From Candidatus Symbiobacter mobilis CR (GTDB lineage Bacteria; Pseudomonadota; Gammaproteobacteria; Burkholderiales; Burkholderiaceae_C), in assembly GCF_000477435.1 (NCBI RefSeq), contig NC_022576.1:2356001-2420000 (forward strand): a DNA stretch of 64,000 nucleotides. Direction: 5' to 3'. Positions within the stretch are counted from its first letter, which is position 1. Every line of letters starts with the position of its first letter. The position numbers and the translations under genes were made by a program. The notes below the pieces were generated by a model. The model was given only the letters and a program-made list of their open reading frames with translations, had not been told where the DNA came from and ran no database searches. Shown one piece after another: positions 9,449 to 18,423 of this stretch.

Positions 9449-9664
9449 TACTGGTTGGAAACCCCGCTCTTCAGTGCGGTAAGAACCTCTATTTCAGTAG
9501 GCAGGCGAGCCGAAGCAGTGTGCGTGGCGCCGGAGCGCAGGAACCGGAATGTACGGACAGTACATGAGGATTTCGAGCACCGCCGCCGTGTGCAATGCGA
9601 TGGCGCAGCCCCTACTGGAATCGGTTCTAAGCCGTGACCTCGGCCTGCAGGCTGGTTCTGGATC
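9449..9664. repeat. Dispersed repeat resembling an IS200/IS605 end, interrupted by a MITE
   Basis: The outer parts (9449-9482 and 9631-9664) together match the uninterrupted sequence at 50903-50970: a G-GAAACCC segment, a CCGCTCTTCAGTGCGG hairpin, then GCCGTGACC and CTGCAGGC-TGGTTCTGGATC. The hairpin with GAAACC ahead of it resembles the right-end stem-loop of IS200/IS605-family elements; I recognise the style, not a specific element. No transposase is attached. Confidence 0.6.
9483..9627. mobile_element. 145-bp MITE with IS5-family-like ends (MITE-A, complete copy)
   Basis: Non-coding element with imperfect terminal inverted repeats (GAACC-TC-TATTTCAGTAG at the left; the reverse complement of the right end reads GAACCGATTCCAGTAG). 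It is flanked on both sides by TAA (9480-9482 and 9628-9630), a 3-bp target duplication of TNA type. It sits inside the repeat at 9449-9664; the empty site is visible at 50903-50970. A second copy truncated at its right end starts at 56229, also after TAA. The ends resemble those of the IS5-family element at 34920-35829 (GAGCCTATTTCAGTAGGC). Confidence 0.75.
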
Positions 9665-9680
9665 ACCCCCCAACAAACAA

Positions 9681-9708
9681 GGGCGCAGCGGAATGGTTCC
9701 CTGCGCCC
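9681..9708 (-). terminator. Possible stem-loop terminator or orphan hairpin
   Basis: GGGCGCAG and CTGCGCCC form an 8-bp stem around an 11-base loop. On the minus strand it is followed by TTGTTTGTT, giving a terminator-like shape, but no convincing gene reads into it from that side. It could be part of a larger repeat. Confidence 0.35.
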
Positions 9709-10074
9709 TGCTACCTAGGGCCAAAACCGCTAGAGGTGTATCCAATAAACCCAGATAGTCCATTAGGGTTTGCAGGGCAGGTGGATGCAGTGGCGAGGCA
9801 GTTTTGGCCTGACTGAGGCGTACATAGCTTGCGCTATGAACAACGAAGAAGGGCAAAAATGGCCGCCAATGTGCCGCCTGCACGCACATAGCACCGAAGG
9901 TGCCTCATGGACTACCTGGGGGACTACCTGGGTTCAATACATGGTAGCCGAATCGACGGGATATCCGCTGTCCCCGTGGCTGATGGGTGCTGCCAACCGC
10001 TGTGCTACATTGCCACGCGCCCCGTATTCAGCAGCACATCCTGCCCTGTTTCCCACCCCTCTGACCCATCCGGT
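9709..10074. other. Intergenic stretch without a supported gene
   Basis: About 365 bases between the repeat cluster and the receiver gene. Short open frames exist on both strands but overlap one another and show no domain signature. A promoter for the downstream regulator/hydrogenase operon presumably lies here; I could not point to convincing -35/-10 boxes. Confidence 0.4.
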
Positions 10075-10458
10075 ATGGCTGATTCCCCGGCAGTTTTGGT
10101 GGTCGATGACGACGATTTCACGGCCCAGATGACCGCGATGGTGCTTGATGCTGCGGGTTTTGCAGCAGTCACTGCGGAAGGGGGCATCGACGCTCTCGAC
10201 GTCGTCGCGCAGTACCCCTCGATTGGCGTGGTCGTCTCCGATTTCGAGATGCCCTTCCTTGATGGCCCTGGGCTGTATGCCGAGTTGCGCGAGCAGGGGT
10301 ACCAGCAACCCTTCGTCTTGCTGACGGGAAAAGACCCCGCCGCGTTGTCTGTACTTCCCCCCGGTATTTCCGCCGTTCTGACCAAGGATGAGCGTCTGTC
10401 CGAAGACCTGCCTGCACTGGTGGGGGAGCTTTTGCGCGGCGCGCTTGGCCATTCGTAG
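10075..10458 (+). CDS. Stand-alone response-regulator receiver protein
   Basis: A 127-residue protein consisting only of a CheY-like receiver fold. The acidic pocket VVDDDD (residues 7-12), phosphoacceptor in VVSDFEMPFLDG, the threonine in LLTGKD and the lysine in VLTKDE are all present, so it should be phosphorylatable. There is no output domain. ATG 10075 (MADSPAVLVVDDDD) starts just ahead of the first receiver strand; a longer frame upstream encodes nothing conserved. It ends 32 bases before the hydrogenase small-subunit gene and on the same strand, so it may be the first gene of that operon, or a CheY-type partner of a kinase elsewhere. Confidence 0.85.
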   Translation: MADSPAVLVVDDDDFTAQMTAMVLDAAGFAAVTAEGGIDALDVVAQYPSIGVVVSDFEMPFLDGPGLYAELREQGYQQPFVLLTGKDPAALSVLPPGISAVLTKDERLSEDLPALVGELLRGALGHS

Positions 10459-10490
10459 CTCACCCATATCTTTTTTGCGAGGAGGAGTCC

Positions 10491-11507
10491 ATGCCGTCCA
10501 CCAAACCCAAGCTCGCCATGTACTGGGCGGCTTCCTGCGGCGGGTGCGAGATCGCGCTGGCCAATGTCCACGAGCTGATCCTCGAAGTCGATGCGCACTT
10601 CGATTTCATGTTCTGCCCCTGCCTGCTTGATACCAAAAAGAAGGACATTGAGGCGCTTGATGACGGGGCCATTTTTCTGACTTTCTTCAACGGTGCCTTG
10701 CGCACCGAAGAGAACGTCGAAATGGCCGAGCTGCTGCGTGCCAAATCGCAGGTGCTGGTGGCGTTCGGCGCGTGTGCTGCAAACGGGGGCATTCCGGCGC
10801 TGGCCAACCACCATGGGTTGGCCCATCTGCTTGATACGGTGTATTGCAGCGTTCCGAGCGTGGACAACCCGCAGCGCATCTACCCGCAGACTTCGAGCCA
10901 GGTCGCCGAAGGGGAGTTGACGCTGCCGGGAATGCTGCCGCGCGTGCTGGCCCTGCATGACATGGTCAAAGTGGACTACACCATGCCCGGCTGCCCGCCG
11001 GAGCCGGAGCAAATCGCTGCGGTCATTCAGCACGTGATCAGTGGAAAGCCGCTGCCACACGTTGGCGCGATGCTCGGCTGCCATGCCAAGTCCGTGTGCG
11101 ACGAATGCCCCCGCGAAAAACGCGGGGTGCTGGCCCCCCGCCTGGTGCGCACCTACGAGGCCATCCCTGAAGACGGATGGTGCCTGGTGGAACAGGGTTT
11201 TGCATGCATGGGCCGTTCGACCCGTGGCGGTTGCGAGGCCCTGTGCCCCACGCGGAACATGCCCTGCACTGGCTGTTACGGCCCCATCGACCGCCACGCC
11301 GACCCCGGAGCGGCTGCCCTGACTGCGCTGGCTGCCGTCGTCGACCCCGGCAAGGGGCACCTCAAGGACGAAGAAGCGCTACACCAGCGGTTGGATGCAG
11401 CGCTGGCCGGGGTGGCCGACCCACTCGGAACGTTCTACCGCTACACCATGTCCGAATGTGTCGTGGCTGACCGTAGCGCGCACGCCCACGCTGACAAGGG
11501 GCAATAA
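10491..11507 (+). CDS. mvhG: [NiFe] hydrogenase small subunit, MvhG-type (group 3c)
   Basis: Electron-transfer subunit of a cytoplasmic heterodisulfide-reductase-linked hydrogenase, 338 residues. The N-terminus carries C16-x-x-C19 (ASCGGCEIAL) of the proximal [4Fe-4S] cluster. It is followed by FGACAANGG and the GCPPEPEQI segment typical of this family. The C-terminal part has further cysteines (GCHAKSVCDECP; GGCEALCPTRNMPCTGCYGP) for additional clusters. There is no Tat signal peptide, which fits a soluble group 3 enzyme rather than a membrane uptake hydrogenase. The ATG is preceded by a strong AGGAGG-like site (GAGGAGGAGTCC). The large subunit starts 9 bases after its stop. Confidence 0.88.
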   Translation: MPSTKPKLAMYWAASCGGCEIALANVHELILEVDAHFDFMFCPCLLDTKKKDIEALDDGAIFLTFFNGALRTEENVEMAELLRAKSQVLVAFGACAANGGIPALANHHGLAHLLDTVYCSVPSVDNPQRIYPQTSSQVAEGELTLPGMLPRVLALHDMVKVDYTMPGCPPEPEQIAAVIQHVISGKPLPHVGAMLGCHAKSVCDECPREKRGVLAPRLVRTYEAIPEDGWCLVEQGFACMGRSTRGGCEALCPTRNMPCTGCYGPIDRHADPGAAALTALAAVVDPGKGHLKDEEALHQRLDAALAGVADPLGTFYRYTMSECVVADRSAHAHADKGQ

Positions 11508-11516
11508 GGGGACATC

Positions 11517-13010
11517 ATGACGCAACGCATCACCATCGACCCGATCACCCGCCTCGAAGGCCACGGCAAGATCGAAATCTTTCTCGACGATGCCAAGGAA
11601 GTTTCCGCAGCGTATTTCCAGATTCCCGAATTGCGCGGGTTCGAGTCCTTCTGCGTGGGGCGCCACGCGGAGGAAATGCCGAACATTACCAACCGCATCT
11701 GCGGTGTCTGCCCGGAAGCGCACCACATGGCCGCCGCCAAGGCCATCGACGCAGCCTTTGGCGTGGAATGTCTGCCGGCGGCGCGGCGCATTCGTGAGCT
11801 GATCTACATGGCGTTTTTCGTCACCGACCACACCACGCACTTCTACTGCCTCGGCGGGCCGGACTTCGTCGTTGGCCCCGACGCCCCGGCTGCGGAGCGC
11901 AACATCCTCGGCGTCATCAAAAAGGTGGGACTGGATGTAGGCAAACAGGTCATCGACACCCGCAAGCGCAACCACGAGCTGATCAAAAGGCTCGGCGGGC
12001 GCGGCGTTCACCTTTGCGGAGCGGTGCCCGGCGGCTGGGCCGTGCATTTGGACGAGGCCGCACGGCAGGAATTCCTGGGCTATGCCCGCGACAACATTGC
12101 TTTCGCGCAGTTTTCGTTGAAGGTGTTTGAGGACATCGTCCTCAAAAATCCGGCCTACGCGGAGCTGGTGATGTCCGACCTGTATGTGCATCGCACGCAC
12201 AGCATGGGGATGGTCGGCCCCGGCAACGCGCCGGACTTTTACGACGGCAAGATTCGCGTCGTCGATACCGTGGGGCAGGAAGTCGTTCTCTATGACCCCA
12301 AGGACTACCTCGACCATATCGCCGAGCGCGTCGAACCCTGGAGCTACCTCAAGTTCACCTACCTCAAACGCTTTGGGTGGAAGGGCTTTGTCGATGGGCA
12401 GGACAGCGGCATTTACCACGCGACGCCGCTATCCCGGCTCAACGTGGCCGACCGGATGGCTACCCCACTTGCGCAGGCCGAATTCGAGCGCTTCTACGAC
12501 ACTTTTCAGGCGAAGGGCAAGGCGGCAGGGGGCAGGAATTTGCCGATACACCACCGGCTGGCTACGCACTGGGCGCGGTTGATCGAGATTCTCTACGCGG
12601 CGGAGCGGATGCAAGAACTGCTGCTCCACCCCGAAATCTGCGACCCCCACGTTCGCTGCGTCACCGAGGCACGTGCCGGGGTGGGCATCGGCTCGGTCGA
12701 AGCACCCCGGGGAACGCTGACGCACCACTACGTCACCAACGCGCAAGGGTTGATCGAGCGCGCCAACCTCATCGTCGGGACGACGAACAACAACGCGCCG
12801 ATTTCGTTGTCGATCATGAAAGCCGCCAAGGGGCTGATCCATGGGGGAGTGTTCAACGACGGCATCCTCAACAAAGTGGAAATGGCGTTCCGCCTCTACG
12901 ACCCCTGCTGTTCCTGCGCTACGCACGCCTTGGGCAAAGCACCGCTCGAAGTGGTGCTGCGCGGCGCGGATGGCGCCGTGCTTGATGTGTGTACGCGCAA
13001 CCCCGCCTGA
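11517..13010 (+). CDS. mvhA: [NiFe] hydrogenase large subunit, MvhA-type (group 3c)
   Basis: Catalytic subunit that splits or forms H2 at a NiFe centre; 497 residues. The N-terminal metal ligands are C62 and C65 (RICGVCPEAHH); the C-terminal pair are C464 and C467 in DPCCSCATH, with H470 the expected protease recognition end. About 27 residues follow H470, consistent with a peptide cleaved during maturation, and the protease is the next gene. Sequence style (PITRLEGHGKIEI; RGFESFCVGRHAEEMP; SIMKAAKGLIHGG) fits methyl-viologen-reducing hydrogenases of HdrA-coupled complexes. No Hyp maturation genes lie in this window, so these must be elsewhere. Confidence 0.9.
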   Translation: MTQRITIDPITRLEGHGKIEIFLDDAKEVSAAYFQIPELRGFESFCVGRHAEEMPNITNRICGVCPEAHHMAAAKAIDAAFGVECLPAARRIRELIYMAFFVTDHTTHFYCLGGPDFVVGPDAPAAERNILGVIKKVGLDVGKQVIDTRKRNHELIKRLGGRGVHLCGAVPGGWAVHLDEAARQEFLGYARDNIAFAQFSLKVFEDIVLKNPAYAELVMSDLYVHRTHSMGMVGPGNAPDFYDGKIRVVDTVGQEVVLYDPKDYLDHIAERVEPWSYLKFTYLKRFGWKGFVDGQDSGIYHATPLSRLNVADRMATPLAQAEFERFYDTFQAKGKAAGGRNLPIHHRLATHWARLIEILYAAERMQELLLHPEICDPHVRCVTEARAGVGIGSVEAPRGTLTHHYVTNAQGLIERANLIVGTTNNNAPISLSIMKAAKGLIHGGVFNDGILNKVEMAFRLYDPCCSCATHALGKAPLEVVLRGADGAVLDVCTRNPA

Positions 13011-13017
13011 AACCGCG

Positions 13018-13671
13018 ATGCGCGTTTTCGTTCCAGCGCCCCCTGTTTCCCCGTACAAGGCGGAGGATGCGCCGTGCGTCGTCATCGGCCTGGGGTGCCC
13101 TTTTCTGGGCGACGATAGCGTCGGCATCCAGGTCGTTCGCGCCCTGCAGGGGTGTTGGGAGGACGATGCCGTGCGTTTGGTCGAATCGCACGCCGGGGGG
13201 CTGCTGCTGCTAGAAGAACTCGCGGGGACGCAGTGCGCCATCGTCATTGATGCTTTGCTCGACGAGCGGCGGCCTGTCGGGGAAGTCGTCGTCGCCGGCA
13301 TCGACGGCAGCAGCGAGCATTCCACCTGTGGGCACGATTGCGACCTGCCTGGCGCTATCGCGCTGGGGAAGGCGATGGGTTTGGCGTTGCCCCAGGCCAT
13401 TCACCTTGTCGCCATCGTCGCGCAAGATGTGGGCACGTTCACCGAAACACTCAGCCCCGCCGTGCAAGCGGCGATTCCGCAGGCATGTCATGTGGTGCAG
13501 CGTATCGTTGCGGGGGAAGCGGTTGCGCAGCAGACGGAATCGTTCCAAGAATCGTTCCCAGCATCTCGGCAGGCGTCTTTGCAGGGGTGCCTGACAGGAC
13601 GGCGGCCCATCGGCGCTCGGTGCTGCACTCCCCGGGCCGTCGTCTCGTCCACCGTGGTACGCGCTCCCTGA
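13018..13671 (+). CDS. Hydrogenase maturation endopeptidase (HyaD/HoxW/FrcD type)
   Basis: Probable nickel-dependent protease that trims the C-terminal extension of the adjacent large subunit; 218 residues. The family motif GLGCPFLGDDSVGIQVV (24-40) and a downstream VIDALLD strand with acidic residue are visible, along with a conserved SxH-type stretch (EHSTCGHDCDLPGAIALG). ATG 13018 lies 7 bases after the mvhA stop. The last 45 or so residues (from about 172) are low-complexity (repeated SFQESFPAS/RQASLQG-like units, then arginine-rich) and unlike the family, so the functional protease may end near residue 165. Confidence 0.82.
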   Translation: MRVFVPAPPVSPYKAEDAPCVVIGLGCPFLGDDSVGIQVVRALQGCWEDDAVRLVESHAGGLLLLEELAGTQCAIVIDALLDERRPVGEVVVAGIDGSSEHSTCGHDCDLPGAIALGKAMGLALPQAIHLVAIVAQDVGTFTETLSPAVQAAIPQACHVVQRIVAGEAVAQQTESFQESFPASRQASLQGCLTGRRPIGARCCTPRAVVSSTVVRAP

Positions 13672-13813
13672 ATGCAGCGTTCCTTGCTCGCTGCTGCCCT
13701 TGCTTCCTGCTTTCTTTGCTGCATCGACCGCTCCATCCGCAAGCCCCCGCATTCCCGCTTACGTTCCCGCCCACGTTCCCGAATACCAGGTCGAACCTTT
13801 CGGAGGAATTCTC

Positions 13814-15763
13814 ATGAACCAGCCATCCAGAACCGCCGTGATCCTGTGTACGTGCAGCGGGATCATCACGGAGCGCATCGACTGGGATCGGGTGCAGCAA
13901 TTGCTGGCCTGCCACCCGACGCGCCCGCTCTTTCGCATCGACGACCTGGCCTGCGCGGCAGACCACCTCGAAGCCACTGCGCAATGGCTGCGCGAAGAAC
14001 AGCCCGACCGCCTCGTCGTCGCGGCGTGCTCGCCCCGAGAGCATGAGTCCACGTTCCGCAAACTCATGGCCGATGCAGGGTTGAACCCCTATTTCATGCA
14101 GCTTGTCAACGTGCGCGAGCAGATTGCTTGGGTCACGGCAGACCCCGTGCAGGCCACGGCCAAGGCTGCGCGGATGCTTTCTGCGGCGCTGTACCGCGTG
14201 CAGCGCCATGTCCCCTTGCAGGAGCGCAGCTTTCCCGTGCGCAGCGACGTGGCCGTGATCGGCGCCGGGCCTGCCGGTATCCAGGCTGCCCTGACGCTGG
14301 CCCGCGCAGGGCGCAAAGTCACGCTGATCGAAAAAGAACCCTTCATCGGCGGGCTGCCCGTGCGGTTCGAGGAGCTGTTCCCCAACCTCGATTGCGGGCC
14401 TTGCCTGCTTGAACCTGTCATGGGCGAGGTGCTCCATGGCCCGGAAAGCGAATCGATCCAGGTGCTTACGCTCTCCGAAGTCACCGCAGTCAAAGGCGGC
14501 TTCGGCAACTGGAACCTGACCGTGCGCCAGTCGCCCCGCTACATCGACCCGGAACTCTGTATTGGGTGCATGGAGTGCGTCGCAGTCTGCCCTGCACGGC
14601 GGCCCAATGTCTGGAATGGCTTGTCGGATATGGCCGCAGTGGGTGCTCCCTTCGCGGGGGCGCTACCCAACCTGCCGCACATCGACCCCGCAGCCTGCTT
14701 GCGTCTGAACGACAGTGGTGGACAAGACTGCGATGCCTGCGTGGGGCAATGCCCGGTCGAAGGCGCGCTGCGCTTCGACGATGCCCCGACGACGCACAGC
14801 ATCGACGTTGGCGCGATCATCCTGGCAACGGGATGCGTCGAAGAAGACTCCCTGCCTGGGGTGTTTGCGGGCTTGGCCGACATCCACACCGCCTATGCCT
14901 TCGAACGCCTGCTGGCGATGAATGGCCCCACCGAAGGCGAGTTGCGCACCGCTAGGGGAGGGCCGCCCAAGTCGCTGGCGATCGTCCATTGCGCCGGTTC
15001 GCTCGATGAAGACGGCGTGCCCTACTGCTCCGGCACTTGTTGCCGCGATGCGCTCAAGTTCGCGCACCTGGCTGCGCACAAGGTCGAGGGGCTGTCCGTC
15101 ACCCGCTTGGTGCGCGAGCAGATGGCGCCTGGCGTGGATGCCGCCCACCTCTTCCACCACGACCAGAGCCGCGTGGTGCGCTACGGAGGGATGGATCGGC
15201 TGCATGTTGCGGGCAAAGGGGCGGATCGTGTGATCGTCTGTACTGACACGAACGAGCGTGTCGCCGCAGAGATGATCGTCCTGATGCGCCCACTCGTTCC
15301 CGGCCAGGGGACGGCCTCGGTCTGCGAGGTACTCGAACTCGACCGCGACGGGGCAGGGTTCATCGCCACAGCGCACTCCTTGGCGGGGTCGTGCTCCACG
15401 GCGCTCAAGGGAGTCTATTTGGCGGGGTCGTGCCGGGGGCCGGGGGACATCCGCGAAGCCTTTGCGACGGGCACCGCCGCTGCCGGTCTGGTGCTCTCCG
15501 ATTTGGTGGCCCAGCGCGACATCGTCGTCGACCCGCAAGTGGCCGTGGTCGATGTTGATCGCTGCTCCGGTTGCGTAACCTGCCTGCCGTTGTGCCCTTA
15601 CAAAGCCATTTCGTGGAACGACGCTGACCGGGTCGCACACATCGAAGACACCCTCTGCCAGGGATGCGGCACTTGCGTGGCAGCGTGTCCCGCCGGGGCC
15701 ATCGAGGGACGCGGTTTTTCTCGCGACATGCTGCGCGCCGAACTCGAAGGAATCTTGTCATGA
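13814..15763 (+). CDS. hdrA: Heterodisulfide reductase subunit A-like flavoprotein (HdrA)
   Basis: FAD- and [4Fe-4S]-containing electron hub, 649 residues. In methanogens and many anaerobes HdrA bifurcates electrons from MvhAGD. Visible: N-terminal CTCSG motif (12-16); FAD-binding GAGPAGIQAAL (150-160); a ferredoxin-like cluster C249-x2-C252-x2-C255-x3-C259; a second cysteine group near CDACVGQCP; the conserved YCSGTCCRDALK stretch; and two C-terminal [4Fe-4S] motifs (CSGCVTCLPLCP and CQGCGTCVAACP, about 592-640). The start at 13814 has GGAGGAA 5 bases upstream. Its stop overlaps the mvhD start (ATGA). No hdrB or hdrC gene is nearby, so the final acceptor of the complex is open. Confidence 0.9.
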   Translation: MNQPSRTAVILCTCSGIITERIDWDRVQQLLACHPTRPLFRIDDLACAADHLEATAQWLREEQPDRLVVAACSPREHESTFRKLMADAGLNPYFMQLVNVREQIAWVTADPVQATAKAARMLSAALYRVQRHVPLQERSFPVRSDVAVIGAGPAGIQAALTLARAGRKVTLIEKEPFIGGLPVRFEELFPNLDCGPCLLEPVMGEVLHGPESESIQVLTLSEVTAVKGGFGNWNLTVRQSPRYIDPELCIGCMECVAVCPARRPNVWNGLSDMAAVGAPFAGALPNLPHIDPAACLRLNDSGGQDCDACVGQCPVEGALRFDDAPTTHSIDVGAIILATGCVEEDSLPGVFAGLADIHTAYAFERLLAMNGPTEGELRTARGGPPKSLAIVHCAGSLDEDGVPYCSGTCCRDALKFAHLAAHKVEGLSVTRLVREQMAPGVDAAHLFHHDQSRVVRYGGMDRLHVAGKGADRVIVCTDTNERVAAEMIVLMRPLVPGQGTASVCEVLELDRDGAGFIATAHSLAGSCSTALKGVYLAGSCRGPGDIREAFATGTAAAGLVLSDLVAQRDIVVDPQVAVVDVDRCSGCVTCLPLCPYKAISWNDADRVAHIEDTLCQGCGTCVAACPAGAIEGRGFSRDMLRAELEGILS

Positions 15764-16206
15764 ACCAGACCACTACCCTTTCTGCCGTTACCGCCAGCGA
15801 AGCACCGCAGCCGCTGCGCGTCGTTGCCTTCCTCTGCAACTGGTGCTCCTACGCCGGTGCGGACAAGGCTGGCGCCAACCAGCTTCCCGTTCCCCCCGAC
15901 ATCTCGGTGGTTCGGGTGATGTGCTCGGGGCGCGTCGAACCCACCGTCGTGCTCGAAGCCTTCCAAAAAGGAGCGGATGGCGTGATGGTGCTGGCCTGCC
16001 ACCCCGGAGACTGCCATTACAAAGAGGGCAATCTGCGTGCCTATCCACGTATGGAATTGCTGCGCAGACTCGTGGAACAACTGGGCATTGCCCCGGAACG
16101 CCTGGTGCTAGACTATGTTTCGGCTGCCGAGGCGGACAAGTTTTCTCGAATCACCACTGAATTCGTCCAGCGTTTGCGAGCGCTGGGCCTTGGCAATAAG
16201 GTTTGA
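15760..16206 (+). CDS. mvhD: Methyl-viologen-reducing hydrogenase delta subunit (MvhD)
   Basis: Iron-sulfur protein of 148 residues that bridges MvhAG hydrogenase and HdrA. Core cysteines: C26 and C29 (FLCNWCSYAGAD), the VRVMCSGRVEP segment, and LACHPGDCHYKEGN, matching the FrhD/MvhD family. The start codon overlaps the hdrA stop by 4 bases (ATGA), which strongly indicates co-translation and a shared complex. The first 18 residues are not conserved in the family. The window therefore holds mvhG, mvhA, protease, hdrA and mvhD in one transcription unit. Confidence 0.9.
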   Translation: MNQTTTLSAVTASEAPQPLRVVAFLCNWCSYAGADKAGANQLPVPPDISVVRVMCSGRVEPTVVLEAFQKGADGVMVLACHPGDCHYKEGNLRAYPRMELLRRLVEQLGIAPERLVLDYVSAAEADKFSRITTEFVQRLRALGLGNKV

Positions 16207-16235
16207 TTGTTTGATTTTGTTTTTCTGAGGTTTTT

Positions 16236-16460
16236 ATGGCGACACAAATTCTTGACTGCATTGGCCTCAAGTGCCCGCAGCCTTCCCTCAAAGTAACAAT
16301 TCTGGCGGCCAAGATGAAGCCAGGCGACGTGCTTGAAGTCGTCGCCGACTGTGCAACATTCGAGAAAGATATTCGCGAATGGTGTGGGCGTGCAAAAAAG
16401 ACATTGTTGTGGGTACGGGAAGAAGGCGCTAAAACCAAAAGGATTCAAATTAAGTTTTAG
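16236..16460 (+). CDS. TusA-family sulfur carrier protein
   Basis: Small protein, 74 residues, of the TusA/SirA/YeeD fold. The signature CPQPSLK with C13 as persulfide-carrying cysteine is present (family consensus CPxP); C8 is an additional cysteine. TusA proteins pass sulfane sulfur between enzymes. It starts 29 bases after mvhD and precedes a clear terminator, so it is probably the last gene of the hydrogenase/HdrA operon. This suggests, but does not prove, a link between the Mvh-HdrA complex and sulfur chemistry; tusA genes are also found with sulfur-oxidising Hdr-like complexes. The 3' half is A/T-richer than its neighbours. Confidence 0.85.
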   Translation: MATQILDCIGLKCPQPSLKVTILAAKMKPGDVLEVVADCATFEKDIREWCGRAKKTLLWVREEGAKTKRIQIKF

Positions 16461-16543
16461 GTTTATTCCGTTGTAGGTACATTCCGGATAGATGTTTATT
16501 CTGGTTGTATCCTTTTTGTATTAGAAAATCTTCTTTCGTAGCG

Positions 16544-16575
16544 ATGCCCTGGTGGATACCGGGGCATTTTTTTTC
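16544..16575 (+). terminator. Rho-independent terminator after the hydrogenase operon
   Basis: ATGCCCTGG and CCGGGGCAT pair as a 9-bp stem (one G-T pair) around a 6-base loop, followed by a run of eight T. It lies between the TusA-like gene and the phosphatase gene and marks the end of the hydrogenase transcription unit. Confidence 0.85.
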
Positions 16576-16588
16576 TTCTTTTTTCAGT

Positions 16589-17269
16589 ATGTCTGTGTTG
16601 CGTCCGTTCGATCTGGTGATGTTCGATCTCGACGGCACGCTCGTGGACAGCGCACCAGAAATCGCTGACGCCGTTTGCGACACCCTGCATCGTCTGGCGT
16701 TGCCCACCGTGACCCTGGAACAAGTCATCGGCTGGGTGGGCCGGGGAACGCGGGAGTTGCTCGTTGAGGTGCTTGCGTACCTGACCCACTTCCCCCCAGA
16801 ACGGGTACGCACGAGCGCCTTGCTCGCCGTCGTCGTGACGGAATTCCGCTGGTATTACCGCAACCGTTGTGGTACGCATTGCGTCCTATTTCCCCACGTC
16901 CGCGAAACCCTGGACGCATTGCGGCAGCAGGGTACGCGATTGGCTCTCGTCACCAACAAAGACGCGCATTTCACCCACGTCGTGCTCGAACGCCTGGGGC
17001 TGATGCCGTCTTTCGACCTCGTTATCAGCGGCGATACCCTGCCCCAGCGCAAGCCTGACCCCAGCGGGGTACAACTGTGCCTCGATCGCTTCGGGGTGCA
17101 GCGGGAGCGTGCGCTTTTCGTCGGCGATTCTGCTGTCGACGTGGCAACGGCGCGCAATGCCGGCGTGCCGATCTGGGCAGTACCCTATGGCTACAATGCC
17201 GGGCGCCCTGTGGTAGAAGACAAGCCGGATCGCTTGATTTTCAACTGTTCCGCGCTGTTGGATCTGTAG
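16589..17269 (+). CDS. gph: Phosphoglycolate phosphatase (HAD superfamily)
   Basis: HAD hydrolase, 226 residues, most like Gph, which dephosphorylates 2-phosphoglycolate. Motif I is FDLDGTLVDSAPE with two aspartates; motif II the T of VTNKD; motif III the lysine in PQRKPDPSG; motif IV GDSAVDVATARNAG. The helical cap with VGRGTRELL between motifs I and II fits Gph. ATG 16589 puts motif I near the N-terminus; a longer frame would start inside the terminator hairpin. It is separated from gap by 141 bases. Substrate within the Gph branch is inferred from sequence style. Confidence 0.88.
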   Translation: MSVLRPFDLVMFDLDGTLVDSAPEIADAVCDTLHRLALPTVTLEQVIGWVGRGTRELLVEVLAYLTHFPPERVRTSALLAVVVTEFRWYYRNRCGTHCVLFPHVRETLDALRQQGTRLALVTNKDAHFTHVVLERLGLMPSFDLVISGDTLPQRKPDPSGVQLCLDRFGVQRERALFVGDSAVDVATARNAGVPIWAVPYGYNAGRPVVEDKPDRLIFNCSALLDL

Positions 17270-17332
17270 CAAATGCCGCCAAGCAAATGCTACGAAGCAT
17301 GTGCTGTAGAGCCTATGTTGTGACCTGCATAG

Positions 17333-18421
<1,089 letters not shown>

Positions 18422-18423
18422 GC

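Noticed and set aside
9494..9889. 131-residue minus-strand frame across MITE-A and the following spacer
   Set aside because: Crosses a mobile element boundary and a hairpin; no conserved protein feature.
10491..16460. Sulfur-oxidising sHdr complex
   Set aside because: Hydrogenase subunits and MvhD are present, while sHdr B and C subunits and lipoate-binding protein genes are absent.
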